Source: an uncultured Oscillospiraceae bacterium
Lineage (GTDB): Bacteria > Bacillota > Clostridia > Oscillospirales > Oscillospiraceae
Length of the DNA stretch: 32,173 bases
Assembly (NCBI GenBank): GCA_934668295.1
Contig: CAKUND010000002.1
Coordinates: 1 to 32,173, forward strand
Direction of reading: 5' to 3'
Part shown: piece by piece, positions 1-8,704 of the stretch
Layout of the letters: the number at the start of each line of letters is the position of its first letter
Numbering within the stretch: position 1 is the stretch's first letter
Notes under the pieces: model-generated
Told to the model about the DNA's origin: nothing
Database searches by the model: none
Seen by the model: the letters and a program-made list of their open reading frames with translations, nothing else
Translations under genes and position numbers: made by a program

Positions 1-1758
1 GCGCTCGGCTCCGTCCACTATATCTCGCCCGAGCAGGCCAAGGGCGCGCAGGTCGACTGCCGCGCCGACCTCTATTCGCTCGGCGTCGTCATGTATGAGA
101 TGCTGACGGGCCGCCCGCCGTATGACGGCGATACGCCCGTGTCCGTCGCCATTCAGCACATCGGCGGCCATCCCACCATGCCGCGCGAGCTGAACCCCTC
201 GATTCCGCTCGGCCTCGAGCAGATCACCATGCACGCCATGACGGCGGAGCTGTCCCACCGCTACCCCTCCGCCACGCGCATGCTCCACGATCTGGAGGAA
301 TTCCGCAAGGAGCCGAATATCATCTTCGACTTTACCGCCGAGGCCGACAGCATCGACGTGCAGCGTTTGCTGAACGATCCCGATTATATGCCCAAGACGC
401 TTGGCCGCACAAATGCGGTCAAGGGCGCGCTTGCCGACGCGGTCGCGAAGAAAAAGCAGCTCGAGCACGATAAAAAGGCCCAGCAGGACGCTTCCCGGCG
501 CGGCAGCCGCATCGCGGTCATTGCCGGCATCGTCTGCATCGCGCTGGCCGTGATCGTTATCTGCTATTTCCTGTATAACTATTTCTTCTCCGGCCTGTTC
601 GGCAGGACGGAGGAAAAAGCGGTGCCAAAGCTCATCGGCCTGAACGCCGAGCAGATCCGCGCCGAGGATTACCTGGATTTCGTCATTCAGATCGGCAGCT
701 ACGTCGAAAGCAGCCAGTATGAGGCGGGCATCGTGATCGACCAGTCGCCGCTGCCGGAAAAGCAGGCGAAGGTGGGCAGCACCATCAAGCTGACCGTCTC
801 CGCGGGCGCCAGCGAGACAAAAATGCCGCCGCTTGTCAATCTCACGCGGCAGAACGCCGAGCAGCAGCTGAACGCGCTCGGACTCGACCTGAACATCCAG
901 ATCGAGGAGCGCAAGGACGATATCTACACCGAGGGCTATGTCATCCAGACGGACCCGGCCGGCGGCACGCCGCTCACCAGCGGCCAGACCGTCACGCTCA
1001 CAGTCTCGCTCGGCCCGGATGTCGAGCTCATCGAGGTTCCGACGCTCGTCGGCGAGGACGTGGATAAGGCGCTGCAGATGATCACAGACGCCGGGCTGCA
1101 GAACGGCAGCATCCGCAGCGACGACAGCGATCTGCCCAAGGGCACGGTCACGTTCCAGTCCATCGACGGCGGCCAGATGGTCAAGAAGGACACCGTCATC
1201 AACCTGCGTGTGTCCAAGGGCCCGCAGGAGGCCGAAACGCCGGTCGTGACCAATCTCACGCAGGATCAGGCCGTTTTGCAGGGCGATCCCGTTACGCTTT
1301 CCATTTCCGCCTATTCCGCCGACGATGGGACGCTCCGCTACGCTTGGTATATGAGCACCGACGGCGGCTATGAAAACGCCGCGCTCGTCTCGCGCAGCAG
1401 GGAGGGGAACACGACCTGCGAAGCCGATACCTCCGTCCCTGGCACGTATTACTATTTCTGCGTCGTGGAAAACTCCCTCGGCGACGATACGAAGACCACC
1501 AAGTCCAACATGATCGAGGTCGTCGTGCAGGAGAAGACCGTGGAAAAGACCATTGCGATCACGCTCCCGGATCAGAACGGCCTCTATGAGCTCACCGTCT
1601 ATGTCGACGGCGTGCTGCAATACGGCCCGGCCTCCGTGTCGGTCACGGACAACCGCTCCATCATCACCGAGGTCACCGTCAAGGGCAAGGGGACGCTTCC
1701 GGTCGATGTCTATCTCGACGGCGCGATCTACGATTCGCAGCTGATCCTGTTTGAGTAA
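1..1758 (+). CDS. prkC: PrkC/PknB-type Ser/Thr kinase with PASTA repeats (5' truncated by window)
   Basis: Membrane Ser/Thr protein kinase that senses muropeptides or lipid II through extracellular PASTA domains. The reading frame is open from base 1, so the start and the ATP-binding lobe lie outside the window. Visible parts in order: the end of the kinase domain with [13 protein letters not shown] (activation and P+1 region, SPE in place of APE) and [19 protein letters not shown] (subdomain IX); a juxtamembrane stretch rich in Lys, Arg and Gln; one transmembrane helix at about 515-600; three PASTA repeats at about 622-815, 823-1015 and 1036-1230; an Ig-like beta domain at about 1240-1530; and a final beta-rich segment. 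An Ig-like C-terminal domain is also known in Bacillus PrkC. The next gene is rsgA, the classical prpC-prkC-rsgA order. Family and orientation are secure. Confidence 0.95.
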   Translation, partial: ALGSVHYISPEQAKGAQVDCRADLYSLGVVMYEMLTGRPPYDGDTPVSVAIQHIGGHPTMPRELNPSIPLGLEQITMHAMTAELSHRYPSATRMLHDLEEFRKEPNIIFDFTAEADSIDVQRLLNDPDYMPKTLGRTNAVKGALADAVAKKKQLEHDKKAQQDASRRGSRIAVIAGIVCIALAVIVICYFLYNYFFSGLFGRTEEKAVPKLIGLNAEQIRAEDYLDFVIQIGSYVESSQYEAGIVIDQSPLPEKQAKVGSTIKLTVSAGASETKMPPLVNLTRQNAEQQLNALGLDLNIQIEERKDDIYTEGYVIQTDPAGGTPLTSGQTVTLTVSLGPDVELIEVPTLVGEDVDKALQMITDAGLQNGSIRSDDSDLPKGTVTFQSIDGGQMVKKDTVINLRVSKGPQEAETPVVTNLTQDQAVLQGDPVTLSISAYSADDGTLRYAWYMSTDGGYENAALVSRSREGNTTCEADTSVPGTYYYFCVVENSLGDDTKTTKSNMIEVVVQEKTVEKTIAITLPDQNGLYELTVYVDGVLQYGPASVSVTDNRSIITEVTVKGKGTLPVDVYLDGAIYDSQLILFE

Positions 1759-1763
1759 AGCGC

Positions 1764-2642
1764 ATGGAAGAATATCGCATCATCAAAGCCCTGAGCGGCT
1801 TCTATTATGTACAGACAGAAAGCGGCGTCGTCGAATGCCGCGCCAGAGGCCGCTTCCGGCGGCAGGATCAGTCACCGCTCGTCGGAGACTTCGTCCGCAT
1901 CACGCGGCAGGGCAGCAAGGGCGTGCTGGAGGAGCTTCTGTCCCGGAAAAACGCCTTTGTCCGTCCGGCCGTCGCCAACATCGACCAGCTTGTCGTGCTG
2001 GCCTCCTGCGCCATCCCGGTGACGGAGCCGTTTCTCATCGACCGCGTCCTCGCCATCGCCCAGCTGCAGAGCGTCCCGGCCCTTGTCGTTGTCAATAAGG
2101 ATGATCTGGCCCCGGCGCAGCCGCTTGCGGAGATCTACCGCAGGGCGGGCGTTCCCGTGCTCGTCACGAGCGCGGAGACAGGCGAGGGGATCGAGGCTCT
2201 GCGCGAAGCGCTTGCGGGGAAGCTCTCCTGCCTGACCGGCAATTCCGGCGTCGGTAAATCAAGCCTTCTCAACCGCGCCTGCCCGCAGCTGCAGCTGCCC
2301 GTCGGCGAGGTTTCGGAAAAGCTCGGCCGCGGCCGCCATACCACGCGCCATATCGAGCTCTACAGCCTTGGAAACAATACGTTCGTCGCCGATACCCCCG
2401 GCTTCTCCGCGTTCGACACCGAGCGCATGGAGCTCGTGCACAAGGAGCAGCTGCAATATGCCTTCCCGGAGTTTGCTCCGTATCTCGGCCATTGTCAGTT
2501 TCCCGACTGCGCCCACCGGAAGGAACCCGGCTGCGCCGTCCGCAGGGCGCTTGCCGAAGGAAAAATCGGCCAGACCCGCTACGACAGCTACGAGCGCCTG
2601 TACGAACTGGCCAGCCAGCTGAAGGAATGGGAACTCAAATAA
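1764..2642 (+). CDS. rsgA: Ribosome small subunit-dependent GTPase RsgA
   Basis: Circularly permuted GTPase that assists late 30S subunit maturation (YloQ/YjeQ family). The 292-aa product has the family's usual length. An N-terminal OB fold (residues 1-70) is followed by the permuted G motifs: G4 NKDD, then G1 GNSGVGKSSLLN near residue 160, a G2-region threonine, and G3 DTPGF. The C-terminal zinc domain carries CQFPDC, then a His, then a further Cys (CAHRKEPGC). The ATG lies 5 bases after the prkC stop. No strong Shine-Dalgarno is seen, so translational coupling to prkC is likely. In Bacillus and Staphylococcus PrkC-type kinases phosphorylate this GTPase, which fits the co-transcription. Confidence 0.96.
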   Translation: MEEYRIIKALSGFYYVQTESGVVECRARGRFRRQDQSPLVGDFVRITRQGSKGVLEELLSRKNAFVRPAVANIDQLVVLASCAIPVTEPFLIDRVLAIAQLQSVPALVVVNKDDLAPAQPLAEIYRRAGVPVLVTSAETGEGIEALREALAGKLSCLTGNSGVGKSSLLNRACPQLQLPVGEVSEKLGRGRHTTRHIELYSLGNNTFVADTPGFSAFDTERMELVHKEQLQYAFPEFAPYLGHCQFPDCAHRKEPGCAVRRALAEGKIGQTRYDSYERLYELASQLKEWELK

Positions 2643-2647
2643 AAAAC

Positions 2648-2687
2648 GCACCCGGACGCATAACAGATCGTCCGGGTGCATTTTTTA
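2648..2687. terminator. Bidirectional intrinsic terminator between rsgA and kbl
   Basis: A perfect 11-bp stem, GCACCCGGACG (2648-2658) with CGTCCGGGTGC (2669-2679), encloses a 10-nt loop. TTTTTT follows at 2681-2686 on the plus strand. An A6 run at 2641-2646 gives a T run after the hairpin on the minus strand. It can therefore end rsgA on one strand and kbl on the other. Confidence 0.9.
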
Positions 2688-2717
2688 CGGTTGAACGGAT
2701 GCACTGCCGTATTTCAT

Positions 2718-2749
2718 TGCAGGGGCCGATGCAGGCATCAGCCCCTGCA
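2718..2749. repeat. Compound palindrome downstream of kbl, possible dispersed intergenic repeat
   Basis: The outer arms TGCAGGGGC (2718-2726) and GCCCCTGCA (2741-2749) are exactly complementary. Inside them GATGC (2728-2732) pairs with GCATC (2735-2739), leaving a 2-nt loop and one mismatch. There is no U tract on either strand, so it does not look like a terminator. It resembles the GC-rich palindromic intergenic elements that are frequent in clostridial genomes. Only one copy is visible here, so repeat status is an inference. Confidence 0.4.
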
Positions 2750-2772
2750 GACTTTGGCTGATGATCTTACGC

Positions 2773-3960
2773 TTACAGCCCCATTTCCTTCTTGACCTCG
2801 CCGAAGCAGCGGACGGCAAAATCGAGGTCTTCCTTCGTGTGGCCGGCGGAGATCTGCGTGCGGATGCGGTCGCGGCCCTTCGGGACGACGGGATAGCAGA
2901 AGCCGACAACGTACACGCCCTTGTCGAGCATCCGGCGGGCAAACTCCTGCGCGACCTTCGGGTCATAGAGCATGACGGGGACGATCGGGTGTTCGCCGGG
3001 GAGCAGATCGAAGCCGAGCTTTTCCATCTCCGCGCGGAAATAGCGCGCGTTCTCATGAACCTTGTCGCGCAGCGCCGTGGATTCCTCCAGCAGGTCGATC
3101 GTGCGGAGCGTCGCGGCGCAGATGGCGGGCGCGAGCGTGTTGGAGAACAGGTACGGGCGCGAACGCTGCCGCAGCAGGTCGACGATCGGCTGCCGGGCTG
3201 CCGTATAGCCGCCGGACGCACCGCCCATGGCCTTGCCGAACGTGCCGGTGATGATGTCGACGCGTCCAATGACACCGCAGAACTCTGCCGTGCCGCGGCC
3301 GTGCGCGCCCATGAAGCCGACGGCGTGGCTGTCGTCGACCATCGTCAGCGCGTCATAGCGGTCGGCGAGATCGCAGATGGCCTTGAGGTTTGCAATATAG
3401 CCGTCCATGGAGAACACGCCGTCGGTCGCGATCAGGATCTTTTTGCAGCCGGACGCACGCGCATCCTTCAGCTTGGCTTCGAGGTCTTCCATGTTGTTGT
3501 TGAGATAGCGGTAGCGCTTGGCCTTGCACAGGCGCACGCCGTCGATGATGGACGCGTGGTTCAGCTCATCCGAAATGACCGCGTCCTCCGGCCCAAGCAG
3601 CGTCTCAAACAGACCGCCGTTGGCGTCGAAGCAGGAGGAATAGAGGATGGCGTCGTCGGTGCCTGCGAACTTTGCGATGCGGCGCTCGAGCTCCTTGTGA
3701 ATTTCCTGCGTGCCGCAGATGAAGCGCACGGAGGAAAGGCCGAAGCCCCAGCGGTCATAGCTGGCCTTCGCGGCCTCGATGAGCCGCGGGTCGTTGGACA
3801 GGCCAAGATAGTTGTTGGCGCACATGTTGACGACGTGGGATTTCTGCGTGGTGTCGATGCAGGCGCGCTGCGGGGTGGTGATGATGCGCTCTTCGCGCCA
3901 GGTACCGGCTTCGCGGATGGCGTTCAGCTCCTGTTCAAAGGCTTGCAGTGCGGTTTTCAT
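2773..3960 (-). CDS. kbl: Glycine C-acetyltransferase (2-amino-3-ketobutyrate CoA ligase)
   Basis: PLP-dependent cytosolic enzyme of the alpha-oxoamine synthase family. It cleaves 2-amino-3-ketobutyrate with CoA into glycine and acetyl-CoA, the second step of threonine catabolism. The 395-aa length matches the family. Landmarks are [15 protein letters not shown] near the N terminus, the [10 protein letters not shown] motif, and the Schiff-base lysine in [11 protein letters not shown] strong AGGAGG lies upstream of the ATG at 3960. It starts 14 nt after the tdh stop, so the two form an operon and the unstable aminoketobutyrate intermediate is made and used together. Confidence 0.97.
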   Translation of the reverse strand: MKTALQAFEQELNAIREAGTWREERIITTPQRACIDTTQKSHVVNMCANNYLGLSNDPRLIEAAKASYDRWGFGLSSVRFICGTQEIHKELERRIAKFAGTDDAILYSSCFDANGGLFETLLGPEDAVISDELNHASIIDGVRLCKAKRYRYLNNNMEDLEAKLKDARASGCKKILIATDGVFSMDGYIANLKAICDLADRYDALTMVDDSHAVGFMGAHGRGTAEFCGVIGRVDIITGTFGKAMGGASGGYTAARQPIVDLLRQRSRPYLFSNTLAPAICAATLRTIDLLEESTALRDKVHENARYFRAEMEKLGFDLLPGEHPIVPVMLYDPKVAQEFARRMLDKGVYVVGFCYPVVPKGRDRIRTQISAGHTKEDLDFAVRCFGEVKKEMGL

Positions 3961-3974
3961 GTGAAATTCCTCCT

Positions 3975-5012
3975 TTACTTCGTCCAGTCGAGGACAACCT
4001 TGCCGGAATTGCCGCTCATCATTGCGTCAAAGCCCTTCTGGAAGTCCGTGTAGTGGAAGCGGTGCGTAATGACGGGGGTCAGATCGAGCCCGCCCTGCAC
4101 CATGTACGACATCTGGTGCCAGTTGTCCATCTTGCGGCCATAGATGCCCTGCAGCGTCAGGCCGTTTGTAATGATCTGGTTCATGTCCACGCTGATGGGG
4201 CCGTCGCCGAGACCGAGCAGCGAGACCTTGCCGCCGCTGCGCATGACGGAGATCAGCTGATGGAAGGCCGCGGCGTTTCCGGACATTTCAAGGCCTACGT
4301 CAAAGCCCTCGGTCAGACCCTGCTCGTGCATGACCTCGTGCAGATCCTCCTTTGCGGTGTTGACGGCGGCGTCAACGCCCATTTTGCGGGCGAGGGCAAG
4401 CCGGTATTCGTTCACGTCGGTGATGACGACGCGGCGCGCACCCGCGTATTTGCAAATGCCGCCGGCGATAATGCCGATGGGGCCCGCGCCGGTGATGAGC
4501 ACGTCCTCGCCGATGAGCGGGAACATGAGGGCGGTATGCGTGGCGTTGCCGAAGGCGTCAAAGAAGGAGACAACGTCCTCCGGCAGGCTCTCGTCGATGG
4601 CAATGACGTTGCGCGCCGGGATGCAGACATACTCCGCGAACGCGCCGTCCCGGTCGACGCCGACGCCGACATGGTGCTTGCACCACTGAATATTGCCGGT
4701 GTGACAGTTGCGGCAGTGGCCGCAGGTGATATGGCCCTCGCCGGAGACGCGCTGGCCGACCGTGAAGCCCGTGACGCCCGCGCCGAGCTCGGCGACCTCG
4801 CCGACATACTCATGGCCGATGACCTGTGGGGGCTTGACGTGCTGCTGCGCCCACTGGTTCCATTTGTAGATATGGACGTCGGAGCCGCAGATTGCGGTTT
4901 TGTGAATTTTGATCAGAACCTCTCCGGGGCCCGGCACAGGAACAGGCACCTGCCGCAGCTCCAATCCGGGGCCGGCTACGGGTTTTACAATGGCATCCAT
5001 CATCTGTTTCAT
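3975..5012 (-). CDS. tdh: L-threonine 3-dehydrogenase, zinc- and NAD-dependent
   Basis: Oxidises L-threonine to 2-amino-3-ketobutyrate with NAD, feeding Kbl. Medium-chain dehydrogenase, 345 aa from the chosen start. Motifs: catalytic zinc ligands in CGSDVHIY and GHEYVGEV, the structural zinc loop with cysteines in CGHCRNC and a later Cys (QWCKHH), and the Rossmann motif [10 protein letters not shown]. An upstream in-frame ATG at 5075 would add 21 residues. It has no Shine-Dalgarno and would leave a leader of only about 11 nt after the predicted promoter. The ATG at 5012 has AAGGCGG at good spacing and matches the normal family N terminus. It is first gene of the tdh-kbl operon. Confidence 0.95.
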   Translation of the reverse strand: MKQMMDAIVKPVAGPGLELRQVPVPVPGPGEVLIKIHKTAICGSDVHIYKWNQWAQQHVKPPQVIGHEYVGEVAELGAGVTGFTVGQRVSGEGHITCGHCRNCHTGNIQWCKHHVGVGVDRDGAFAEYVCIPARNVIAIDESLPEDVVSFFDAFGNATHTALMFPLIGEDVLITGAGPIGIIAGGICKYAGARRVVITDVNEYRLALARKMGVDAAVNTAKEDLHEVMHEQGLTEGFDVGLEMSGNAAAFHQLISVMRSGGKVSLLGLGDGPISVDMNQIITNGLTLQGIYGRKMDNWHQMSYMVQGGLDLTPVITHRFHYTDFQKGFDAMMSGNSGKVVLDWTK

Positions 5013-5092
5013 TCCAAATCCGCCTTTCTTCAGAAATTCATATGTCCACGGTTCAAAGACTTTGTGCGCAATCATGTGCGCCCTATAAAGAC

Positions 5093-5121
5093 ATATTAAC
5101 GGACAACCGCCCGCTTGTCAA
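5093..5121 (-). promoter_or_regulatory. Sigma-A promoter of tdh-kbl
   Basis: On the minus strand a perfect TTGACA (complement of 5116-5121) is followed after 17 nt by TAATAT (complement of 5093-5098). Transcription should begin near 5086, about 75 nt before the preferred tdh start. This supports the start at 5012 over 5075. Confidence 0.8.
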
Positions 5122-5225
5122 GAGAAAAACCGGGTCTGCCAAAAAACTTTTGACGCAAACGGCCAATATAAGCATTCCTGAAGACAGCGTTCAGCAATAT
5201 GAATAAAACAGGCAATTAAAACTTG

Positions 5226-5254
5226 TTGACATTAACAATGCACATCGCTAAAAT
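5226..5254 (+). promoter_or_regulatory. Sigma-A promoter of the hydroxyisocaproate dehydrogenase/ilvE operon
   Basis: TTGACA (5226-5231), a 17-nt spacer and TAAAAT (5249-5254). It diverges from the tdh promoter about 105 nt away. The predicted leader is about 45 nt long. The region between the two promoters (5122-5225) is A+T-rich and holds no recognisable gene. Confidence 0.8.
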
Positions 5255-5306
5255 AAGTGAAAAATTCAGTTTGACTTGTCAACATATCAAAAAGGATGCG
5301 TTTGCT

Positions 5307-6256
5307 ATGAGCAGGAAAAGAAGTCTCGGTGTGATCGGTCTTGGGCATGTGGGCGCGCATGTCGCGTATACCCTTGCCGTACAGGGCATTGCGGACGAGC
5401 TGGTCCTGGTCGACCAAAATGCGCAGAAGCTTGCCAGCGAGGTGCAGGATCTGCGCGACGCGGCTGCCTATCTGCCGCACAGGGTCACGGTTCATGCAGG
5501 CGATTTTCAGGATCTCGGCGGATGTGACGTGATCGTCAACTGCGTGGGCAGGATCGAGCTGCTGCGCGAAAGCCACGACCGGCTGACGGAAATGGACTAC
5601 ACGATCCCGGCGTGCGCGGCTATGTGCAGAAGCTCCGTGAAAGCGGCTTTGACGGCGTACTCATCAATATTACAAATCCCTGCGACATCGTGACCCGTGA
5701 GCTGGCGCTGGGACTCGGGCTGCCGCGCGGCCGCGTGTTCGGCACCGGAACGGGGCTGGATACCTCCCGCCTTTTAAGCGCGCTTGCACGGCAGACAGGC
5801 ATCGATCATAAATCCATTACCTGCTATATGCTGGGCGAGCACGGAAATGAGCAGTTCGTGCCGTGGTCCTGCGTGAGCTTCCGCGGCATGCCGCTGGATG
5901 TCTGGGCGGAAACGGACGAGCGCTTCCGCTTTGACCGTGCGGCGCTGCAGAAGGAGTCCATCGGCGGCGGCTGGGTCACGTTTTCCGGCAAGCAGTGCAC
6001 CGAATACGGCATTGCAGCAACGGCCGCGCGGATGGCGTATATCGTTCTGCACGATGAAAAGGCCATCATGCCGGCCAGCGCCGAGCTTTGCGGCGAGTAT
6101 GGCGAGACGGGGCTGTTCGCAGGCGTTCCGTGCGTCCTTGGGGCAAACGGCGTGGAGCAGGTGATCGAGCTTCCGCTCAGCGCAGAGGAGCAGGCCCGGT
6201 TCCACAGCTGCTGCGAGGGCATCCGCCGCAATCTGCAGCATCTCAAAGAGTTATAA
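5307..6256 (+). pseudogene. L-2-hydroxyisocaproate / L-lactate dehydrogenase family, frameshifted
   Basis: Two reading frames together give one 2-hydroxyacid dehydrogenase of about 316 aa. The first (from ATG 5307, Shine-Dalgarno AAAGGA) carries the Rossmann motif GVIGLGHVGAHVA and the Arg-containing DRLTEMDY. The second (from about 5612) carries INITNPCDIVT, GTGTGLDTSR and the catalytic GEHGNEQFVPWS. Comparison with the family shows one base missing at 5610-5612: an extra base there restores the expected spacing between T-I-P and L-R-E-S-G-F. The closest family I recognise is L-2-hydroxyisocaproate dehydrogenase of lactobacilli, which reduces branched 2-oxoacids with NADH. A branched-chain aminotransferase gene follows, which supports that substrate. 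It is either a real pseudogene or a one-base sequence error. No slippery heptamer is visible. Confidence 0.85.
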
Positions 6257-6294
6257 TTATAAATCATAAACCATTCAGACAGGAGGTTATGACG

Positions 6295-7356
6295 ATGAAC
6301 ATCAGCATCACAAAAACAGCGCATCCCGGCAAGCTGCCGCCGGCCGATCAGCTCGGCTTCGGCTCCGTGTTTACAGACCACATGTTCCTGATGGATTATA
6401 CAGACAAGGAGGGCTGGCATAACGCGCGTATCGTCCCCTTCGGGCCGATCAGCATTTCCCCGGCAGCAAGCGTTCTGCATTACGGCACGGAGGTCTTCGA
6501 AGGGTTGAAGGCGTACCGCCGTCCGGACGGAGCCGTGCAGCTGTTCAGACCCTGGGAAAACGTCGCGCGGCTGAACCGCTCCTGCGACCGGCTGGGCCTG
6601 CCGCGCATCGGGGAAAGCGACGGCCTGCAGGCGATCCGGGAGCTGGTAAGAACGGATGCTGCCTGGGTCCCGTCTGCGCCCGGCACGTCGCTCTATATCC
6701 GCCCCTTCCTGTATTCCACAGACCCCACGCTTGCCCTGCACGGCGTGCATGAGGCGACGTTTGCCATCATACTCTCCCCGTCGGGAAGCTATTTCTCAGA
6801 CGGCCTGAAGCCCGTGCCGATCATGGTCGAGACCGAGGACGTGCGCGCGGTGCGCGGCGGAACGGGCGAGGCCAAATGCGGCGGCAACTACGCCGCAGCC
6901 AATCGTGCGGGCGACAAGGCGATGGAAAAGGGCTATTCGCAGGTCCTGTGGCTCGACGGCGTGGAGCGCCGGTATGTGGAGGAGGGCGGCGGCATGAACG
7001 TCATGTTCAAGATCGCCGGCACGGTCGTCACGCCGATGCTGACGGGCTCAATCCTGCGGGGCGTCACAAGAAAATCCTGCATCGAGCTGCTGAAAAGCTG
7101 GGGCGTTCCAGTCGAGGAGCGGCTGCTCAGCGTGGATGAGCTTTTTGAAGCGGCCAAAAACGGCACGCTGGAGGAAGCATGGTGCGTCGGTACCGCGGCT
7201 GTCATTTCGCCCATCGGAGAGCTGGCATGGAACGATGAAAAGTACGAGGTCAACCAGAACCGCATCGGCGCGCTGTCGCAGAAGCTCTACGATGAGCTGA
7301 CCGGCATCCAGTGGGGCACCCGGCCCGATCCCTTCGGCTGGACCTGCGTCGTATGA
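6295..7356 (+). CDS. ilvE: Branched-chain amino acid aminotransferase
   Basis: Fold-type IV PLP aminotransferase that interconverts leucine, isoleucine and valine with their 2-oxoacids, using 2-oxoglutarate/glutamate. The 353-aa length suits the family. Landmarks: HYGTEVFEGLKAYR near residue 62, YIRPFLYSTDP, the Schiff-base lysine in GEAKCGGNYA, and EEGGGMNV, where most relatives have EVGTMN. AGGAGG at 6281-6286 lies 8 nt before the ATG at 6295 but only 2 nt before the ATG at 6289, so 6295 is preferred. It begins 38 nt after the dehydrogenase stop with no terminator between. The pair could turn leucine into 2-hydroxyisocaproate if the dehydrogenase were intact. Confidence 0.95.
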   Translation: MNISITKTAHPGKLPPADQLGFGSVFTDHMFLMDYTDKEGWHNARIVPFGPISISPAASVLHYGTEVFEGLKAYRRPDGAVQLFRPWENVARLNRSCDRLGLPRIGESDGLQAIRELVRTDAAWVPSAPGTSLYIRPFLYSTDPTLALHGVHEATFAIILSPSGSYFSDGLKPVPIMVETEDVRAVRGGTGEAKCGGNYAAANRAGDKAMEKGYSQVLWLDGVERRYVEEGGGMNVMFKIAGTVVTPMLTGSILRGVTRKSCIELLKSWGVPVEERLLSVDELFEAAKNGTLEEAWCVGTAAVISPIGELAWNDEKYEVNQNRIGALSQKLYDELTGIQWGTRPDPFGWTCVV

Positions 7357-7374
7357 CCGTACAGGCTTCGCATA

Positions 7375-7417
7375 GCCCGGCAGGGGGGCGGACAATTCTG
7401 TCCGCCCCCTGCCGGGC
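7375..7417. terminator. Very GC-rich long hairpin after ilvE
   Basis: The arms at 7375-7394 (GCCCGG...GGACA) and 7399-7417 (TGTCC...CCGGGC) pair over 19 bp with one bulged G and a 4-nt ATTC loop. No T run follows on either strand. It may slow or end transcription after ilvE, or protect the mRNA 3' end. A repetitive extragenic palindrome is the alternative. Confidence 0.5.
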
Positions 7418-7446
7418 CGCTGCGCCTGGCGGATTGCAGAATGTGG

Positions 7447-7475
7447 TTGCTTTTGGGTGAAAGCGGTGGTATGAT
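7447..7475 (+). promoter_or_regulatory. Sigma-A-like promoter in front of the hydrolase remnant
   Basis: TTGCTT (7447-7452), a 17-nt spacer and TATGAT (7470-7475). The predicted start near 7482 falls at the edge of the palindromic operator at 7483-7504. Confidence 0.6.
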
Positions 7476-7482
7476 GAAAGCA

Positions 7483-7504
7483 CTGGTTAGTGCACTCTAA
7501 CCAG
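7483..7504. promoter_or_regulatory. Palindromic operator CTGGTTAG-N6-CTAACCAG
   Basis: Perfect 8-bp inverted half-sites (7483-7490 and 7497-7504) flank a TGCACT spacer. The site begins 8 nt after the -10 box, so it covers the transcription start, as expected for a repressor operator. The TTAG/CTAA half-sites and size would suit a TetR-type dimer. A MerR-type protein would normally bind between -35 and -10 instead. No repressor gene stands next to it; the nearest tetR is at 14230. Confidence 0.6.
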
Positions 7505-7865
7505 CGCGGAATCACCTGAGTCATATCCGCAGCGAAAGCGCAGAGGAGATCGCCGCCGCGCAGGATATGTTTGAGCCGATCTTCAAGGATTACAAGCAGG
7601 AAAAGGATGTGCATATCTCGGGACATCTTGCCGACCTCATGAACCAGAAGCCCGTGACCGAGGCTGATTTTGCCGCGCTTGCGGGGAAAATTCTTCTTAT
7701 CCTGCCGGATCAGGACTTTTTTCGGGAAAAATGCAGGCGGATCTCATTCAATTGATGCACGATCCGCAGATCGTCTATGTTTCGGGCGGCCATCTGTCAA
7801 CGGTACTGAAGACGGACGGCTATATCCGCACGATCCGCACGTTCCTGGATGCAATGGACGCATAG
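7505..7865 (+). pseudogene. Remnant of an alpha/beta hydrolase (N terminus lost, frameshifted)
   Basis: The frame at 7505-7730 encodes a helical cap-like region with NHLSHIRSESAEEIAAAQ and then GKILLILPDQDFF. This matches the beta strand and the acidic catalytic residue of alpha/beta hydrolases. The match continues in another frame from about 7731 with MQADLIQLMHD, the probable catalytic histidine in VSGGHLSTVLK, and the closing helix IRTIRTFLDAM, ending at TAG 7863-7865. One base is missing in the T6 or A5 run around 7717-7731. The N-terminal half, including a nucleophile elbow in frame with the rest, is gone. The promoter and operator now sit directly before the cap region, so a deletion removed the 5' end of the gene. 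Confidence 0.75.
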
Positions 7866-7913
7866 ACGCAGGAGAAGCCCCACGCCCGGTCTGCCGGACA
7901 GTACAGATATCAA

Positions 7914-7942
7914 TTGCAAAATCTGCGGAACCGCATTAAAAT
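7914..7942 (+). promoter_or_regulatory. Sigma-A promoter of yedF
   Basis: TTGCAA (7914-7919), 17 nt, TAAAAT (7937-7942). Transcription should start near 7949, giving a leader of about 36 nt with AGGAGGT at 7972-7978. Confidence 0.75.
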
Positions 7943-7984
7943 AGCTTTGTTTATTTCACGATTTCTTTTGCAGGAGGTAGTATC

Positions 7985-8593
7985 ATGATTCAGGTCAATG
8001 CGCTGGGCGACACCTGCCCGCTGCCCGTCATTAAGACGATGAACGCGCTGAAGGAGCTGAACGGCGCGGGAACGGTCGAGGTGCTGGTCGACAACGAGGT
8101 CGCCGTCCAGAATCTGACGCGCCTTGCAGAAAACAAGGGCTGCACGATCGAGACGGAAAAGCGCTCGGAAAAGGAATACCGCGTTACGCTCACCGCTGGC
8201 GAAGCGGTCGAGGAGACCGGCGACGAGGCAAGCTTCTGCACCGTCCCCGCCGCGCAGAAAAAGATCGTGGTCGTCATTTCCGCCGACCATATGGGAGAAG
8301 GCAGCGACGAGCTGGGGAAGATCCTGCTCAAGGGCTTCCTGTTTGCCCTGACGCAGCAGGAAAAGCTGCCGTCGACGATCCTGTTCTATAACGGCGGCGC
8401 CAGCATCACGTGCGAGGGCTCGGCCTCGCTGGAAGATCTGCATGAGCTTTCCGGGCGCGGCGTGGAGATCCTCACCTGCGGCACGTGCCTCAACTACTAC
8501 GGTCTGACCGACAAGCTGCAGGTCGGCGAGGTCACGAACATGTACGTGATCGCTGAAAAACAGCTGCAGGCCGATCTGGTGCTCCGCCCGTGA
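7985..8593 (+). CDS. yedF: Selenium-metabolism-associated sulfurtransferase-like protein YedF
   Basis: A 202-aa fusion of two small sulfur-handling folds. Residues 1-72 are a TusA (SirA) domain with the CPxP signature in ALGDTCPLPVIKTMNAL, whose Cys would carry persulfide sulfur or selenium. Residues 90-200 are a DsrE/DsrF-like domain starting at KKIVVVISADHMGEG, with the conserved CGTCLNYYG near residue 162. In other genomes this architecture occurs with selD, selA and selB and is presumed to deliver selenium or sulfur. No selenium genes lie in this window, so the role is inferred from the family. Strong AGGAGGT lies 6 nt before the ATG. The gene is monocistronic. Confidence 0.9.
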   Translation: MIQVNALGDTCPLPVIKTMNALKELNGAGTVEVLVDNEVAVQNLTRLAENKGCTIETEKRSEKEYRVTLTAGEAVEETGDEASFCTVPAAQKKIVVVISADHMGEGSDELGKILLKGFLFALTQQEKLPSTILFYNGGASITCEGSASLEDLHELSGRGVEILTCGTCLNYYGLTDKLQVGEVTNMYVIAEKQLQADLVLRP

Positions 8594-8642
8594 CGCGGCG
8601 GGGCTATTCCGCAGGGATGATCCCCAAGTAATGATTTTATGG

Positions 8643-8680
8643 AAAAAAGATCCGTGAAATGACACGATTTCACGGATCTT
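8643..8680 (-). terminator. Intrinsic terminator of the ECF-transporter-like gene
   Basis: A perfect 14-bp stem, AAGATCCGTGAAAT (8647-8660) with ATTTCACGGATCTT (8667-8680), with a 6-nt loop. On the minus strand it is followed directly by a T run (complement of A6 at 8643-8648). On the plus strand no T run follows, so it serves mainly the minus-strand gene. Confidence 0.88.
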
Positions 8681-8704
8681 GGTCTGTATTTCTGTGCCGG
8701 ATGT

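Noticed and set aside
2761..5099. Long plus-strand open frames opposite kbl and tdh
   Set aside because: Both minus-strand proteins are certain and have Shine-Dalgarno sites and a promoter. The plus-strand frames are compositional shadows.
5600..5620. Programmed ribosomal frameshift in the dehydrogenase gene
   Set aside because: No slippery heptamer and no downstream pseudoknot are visible. A one-base loss explains the data more simply.
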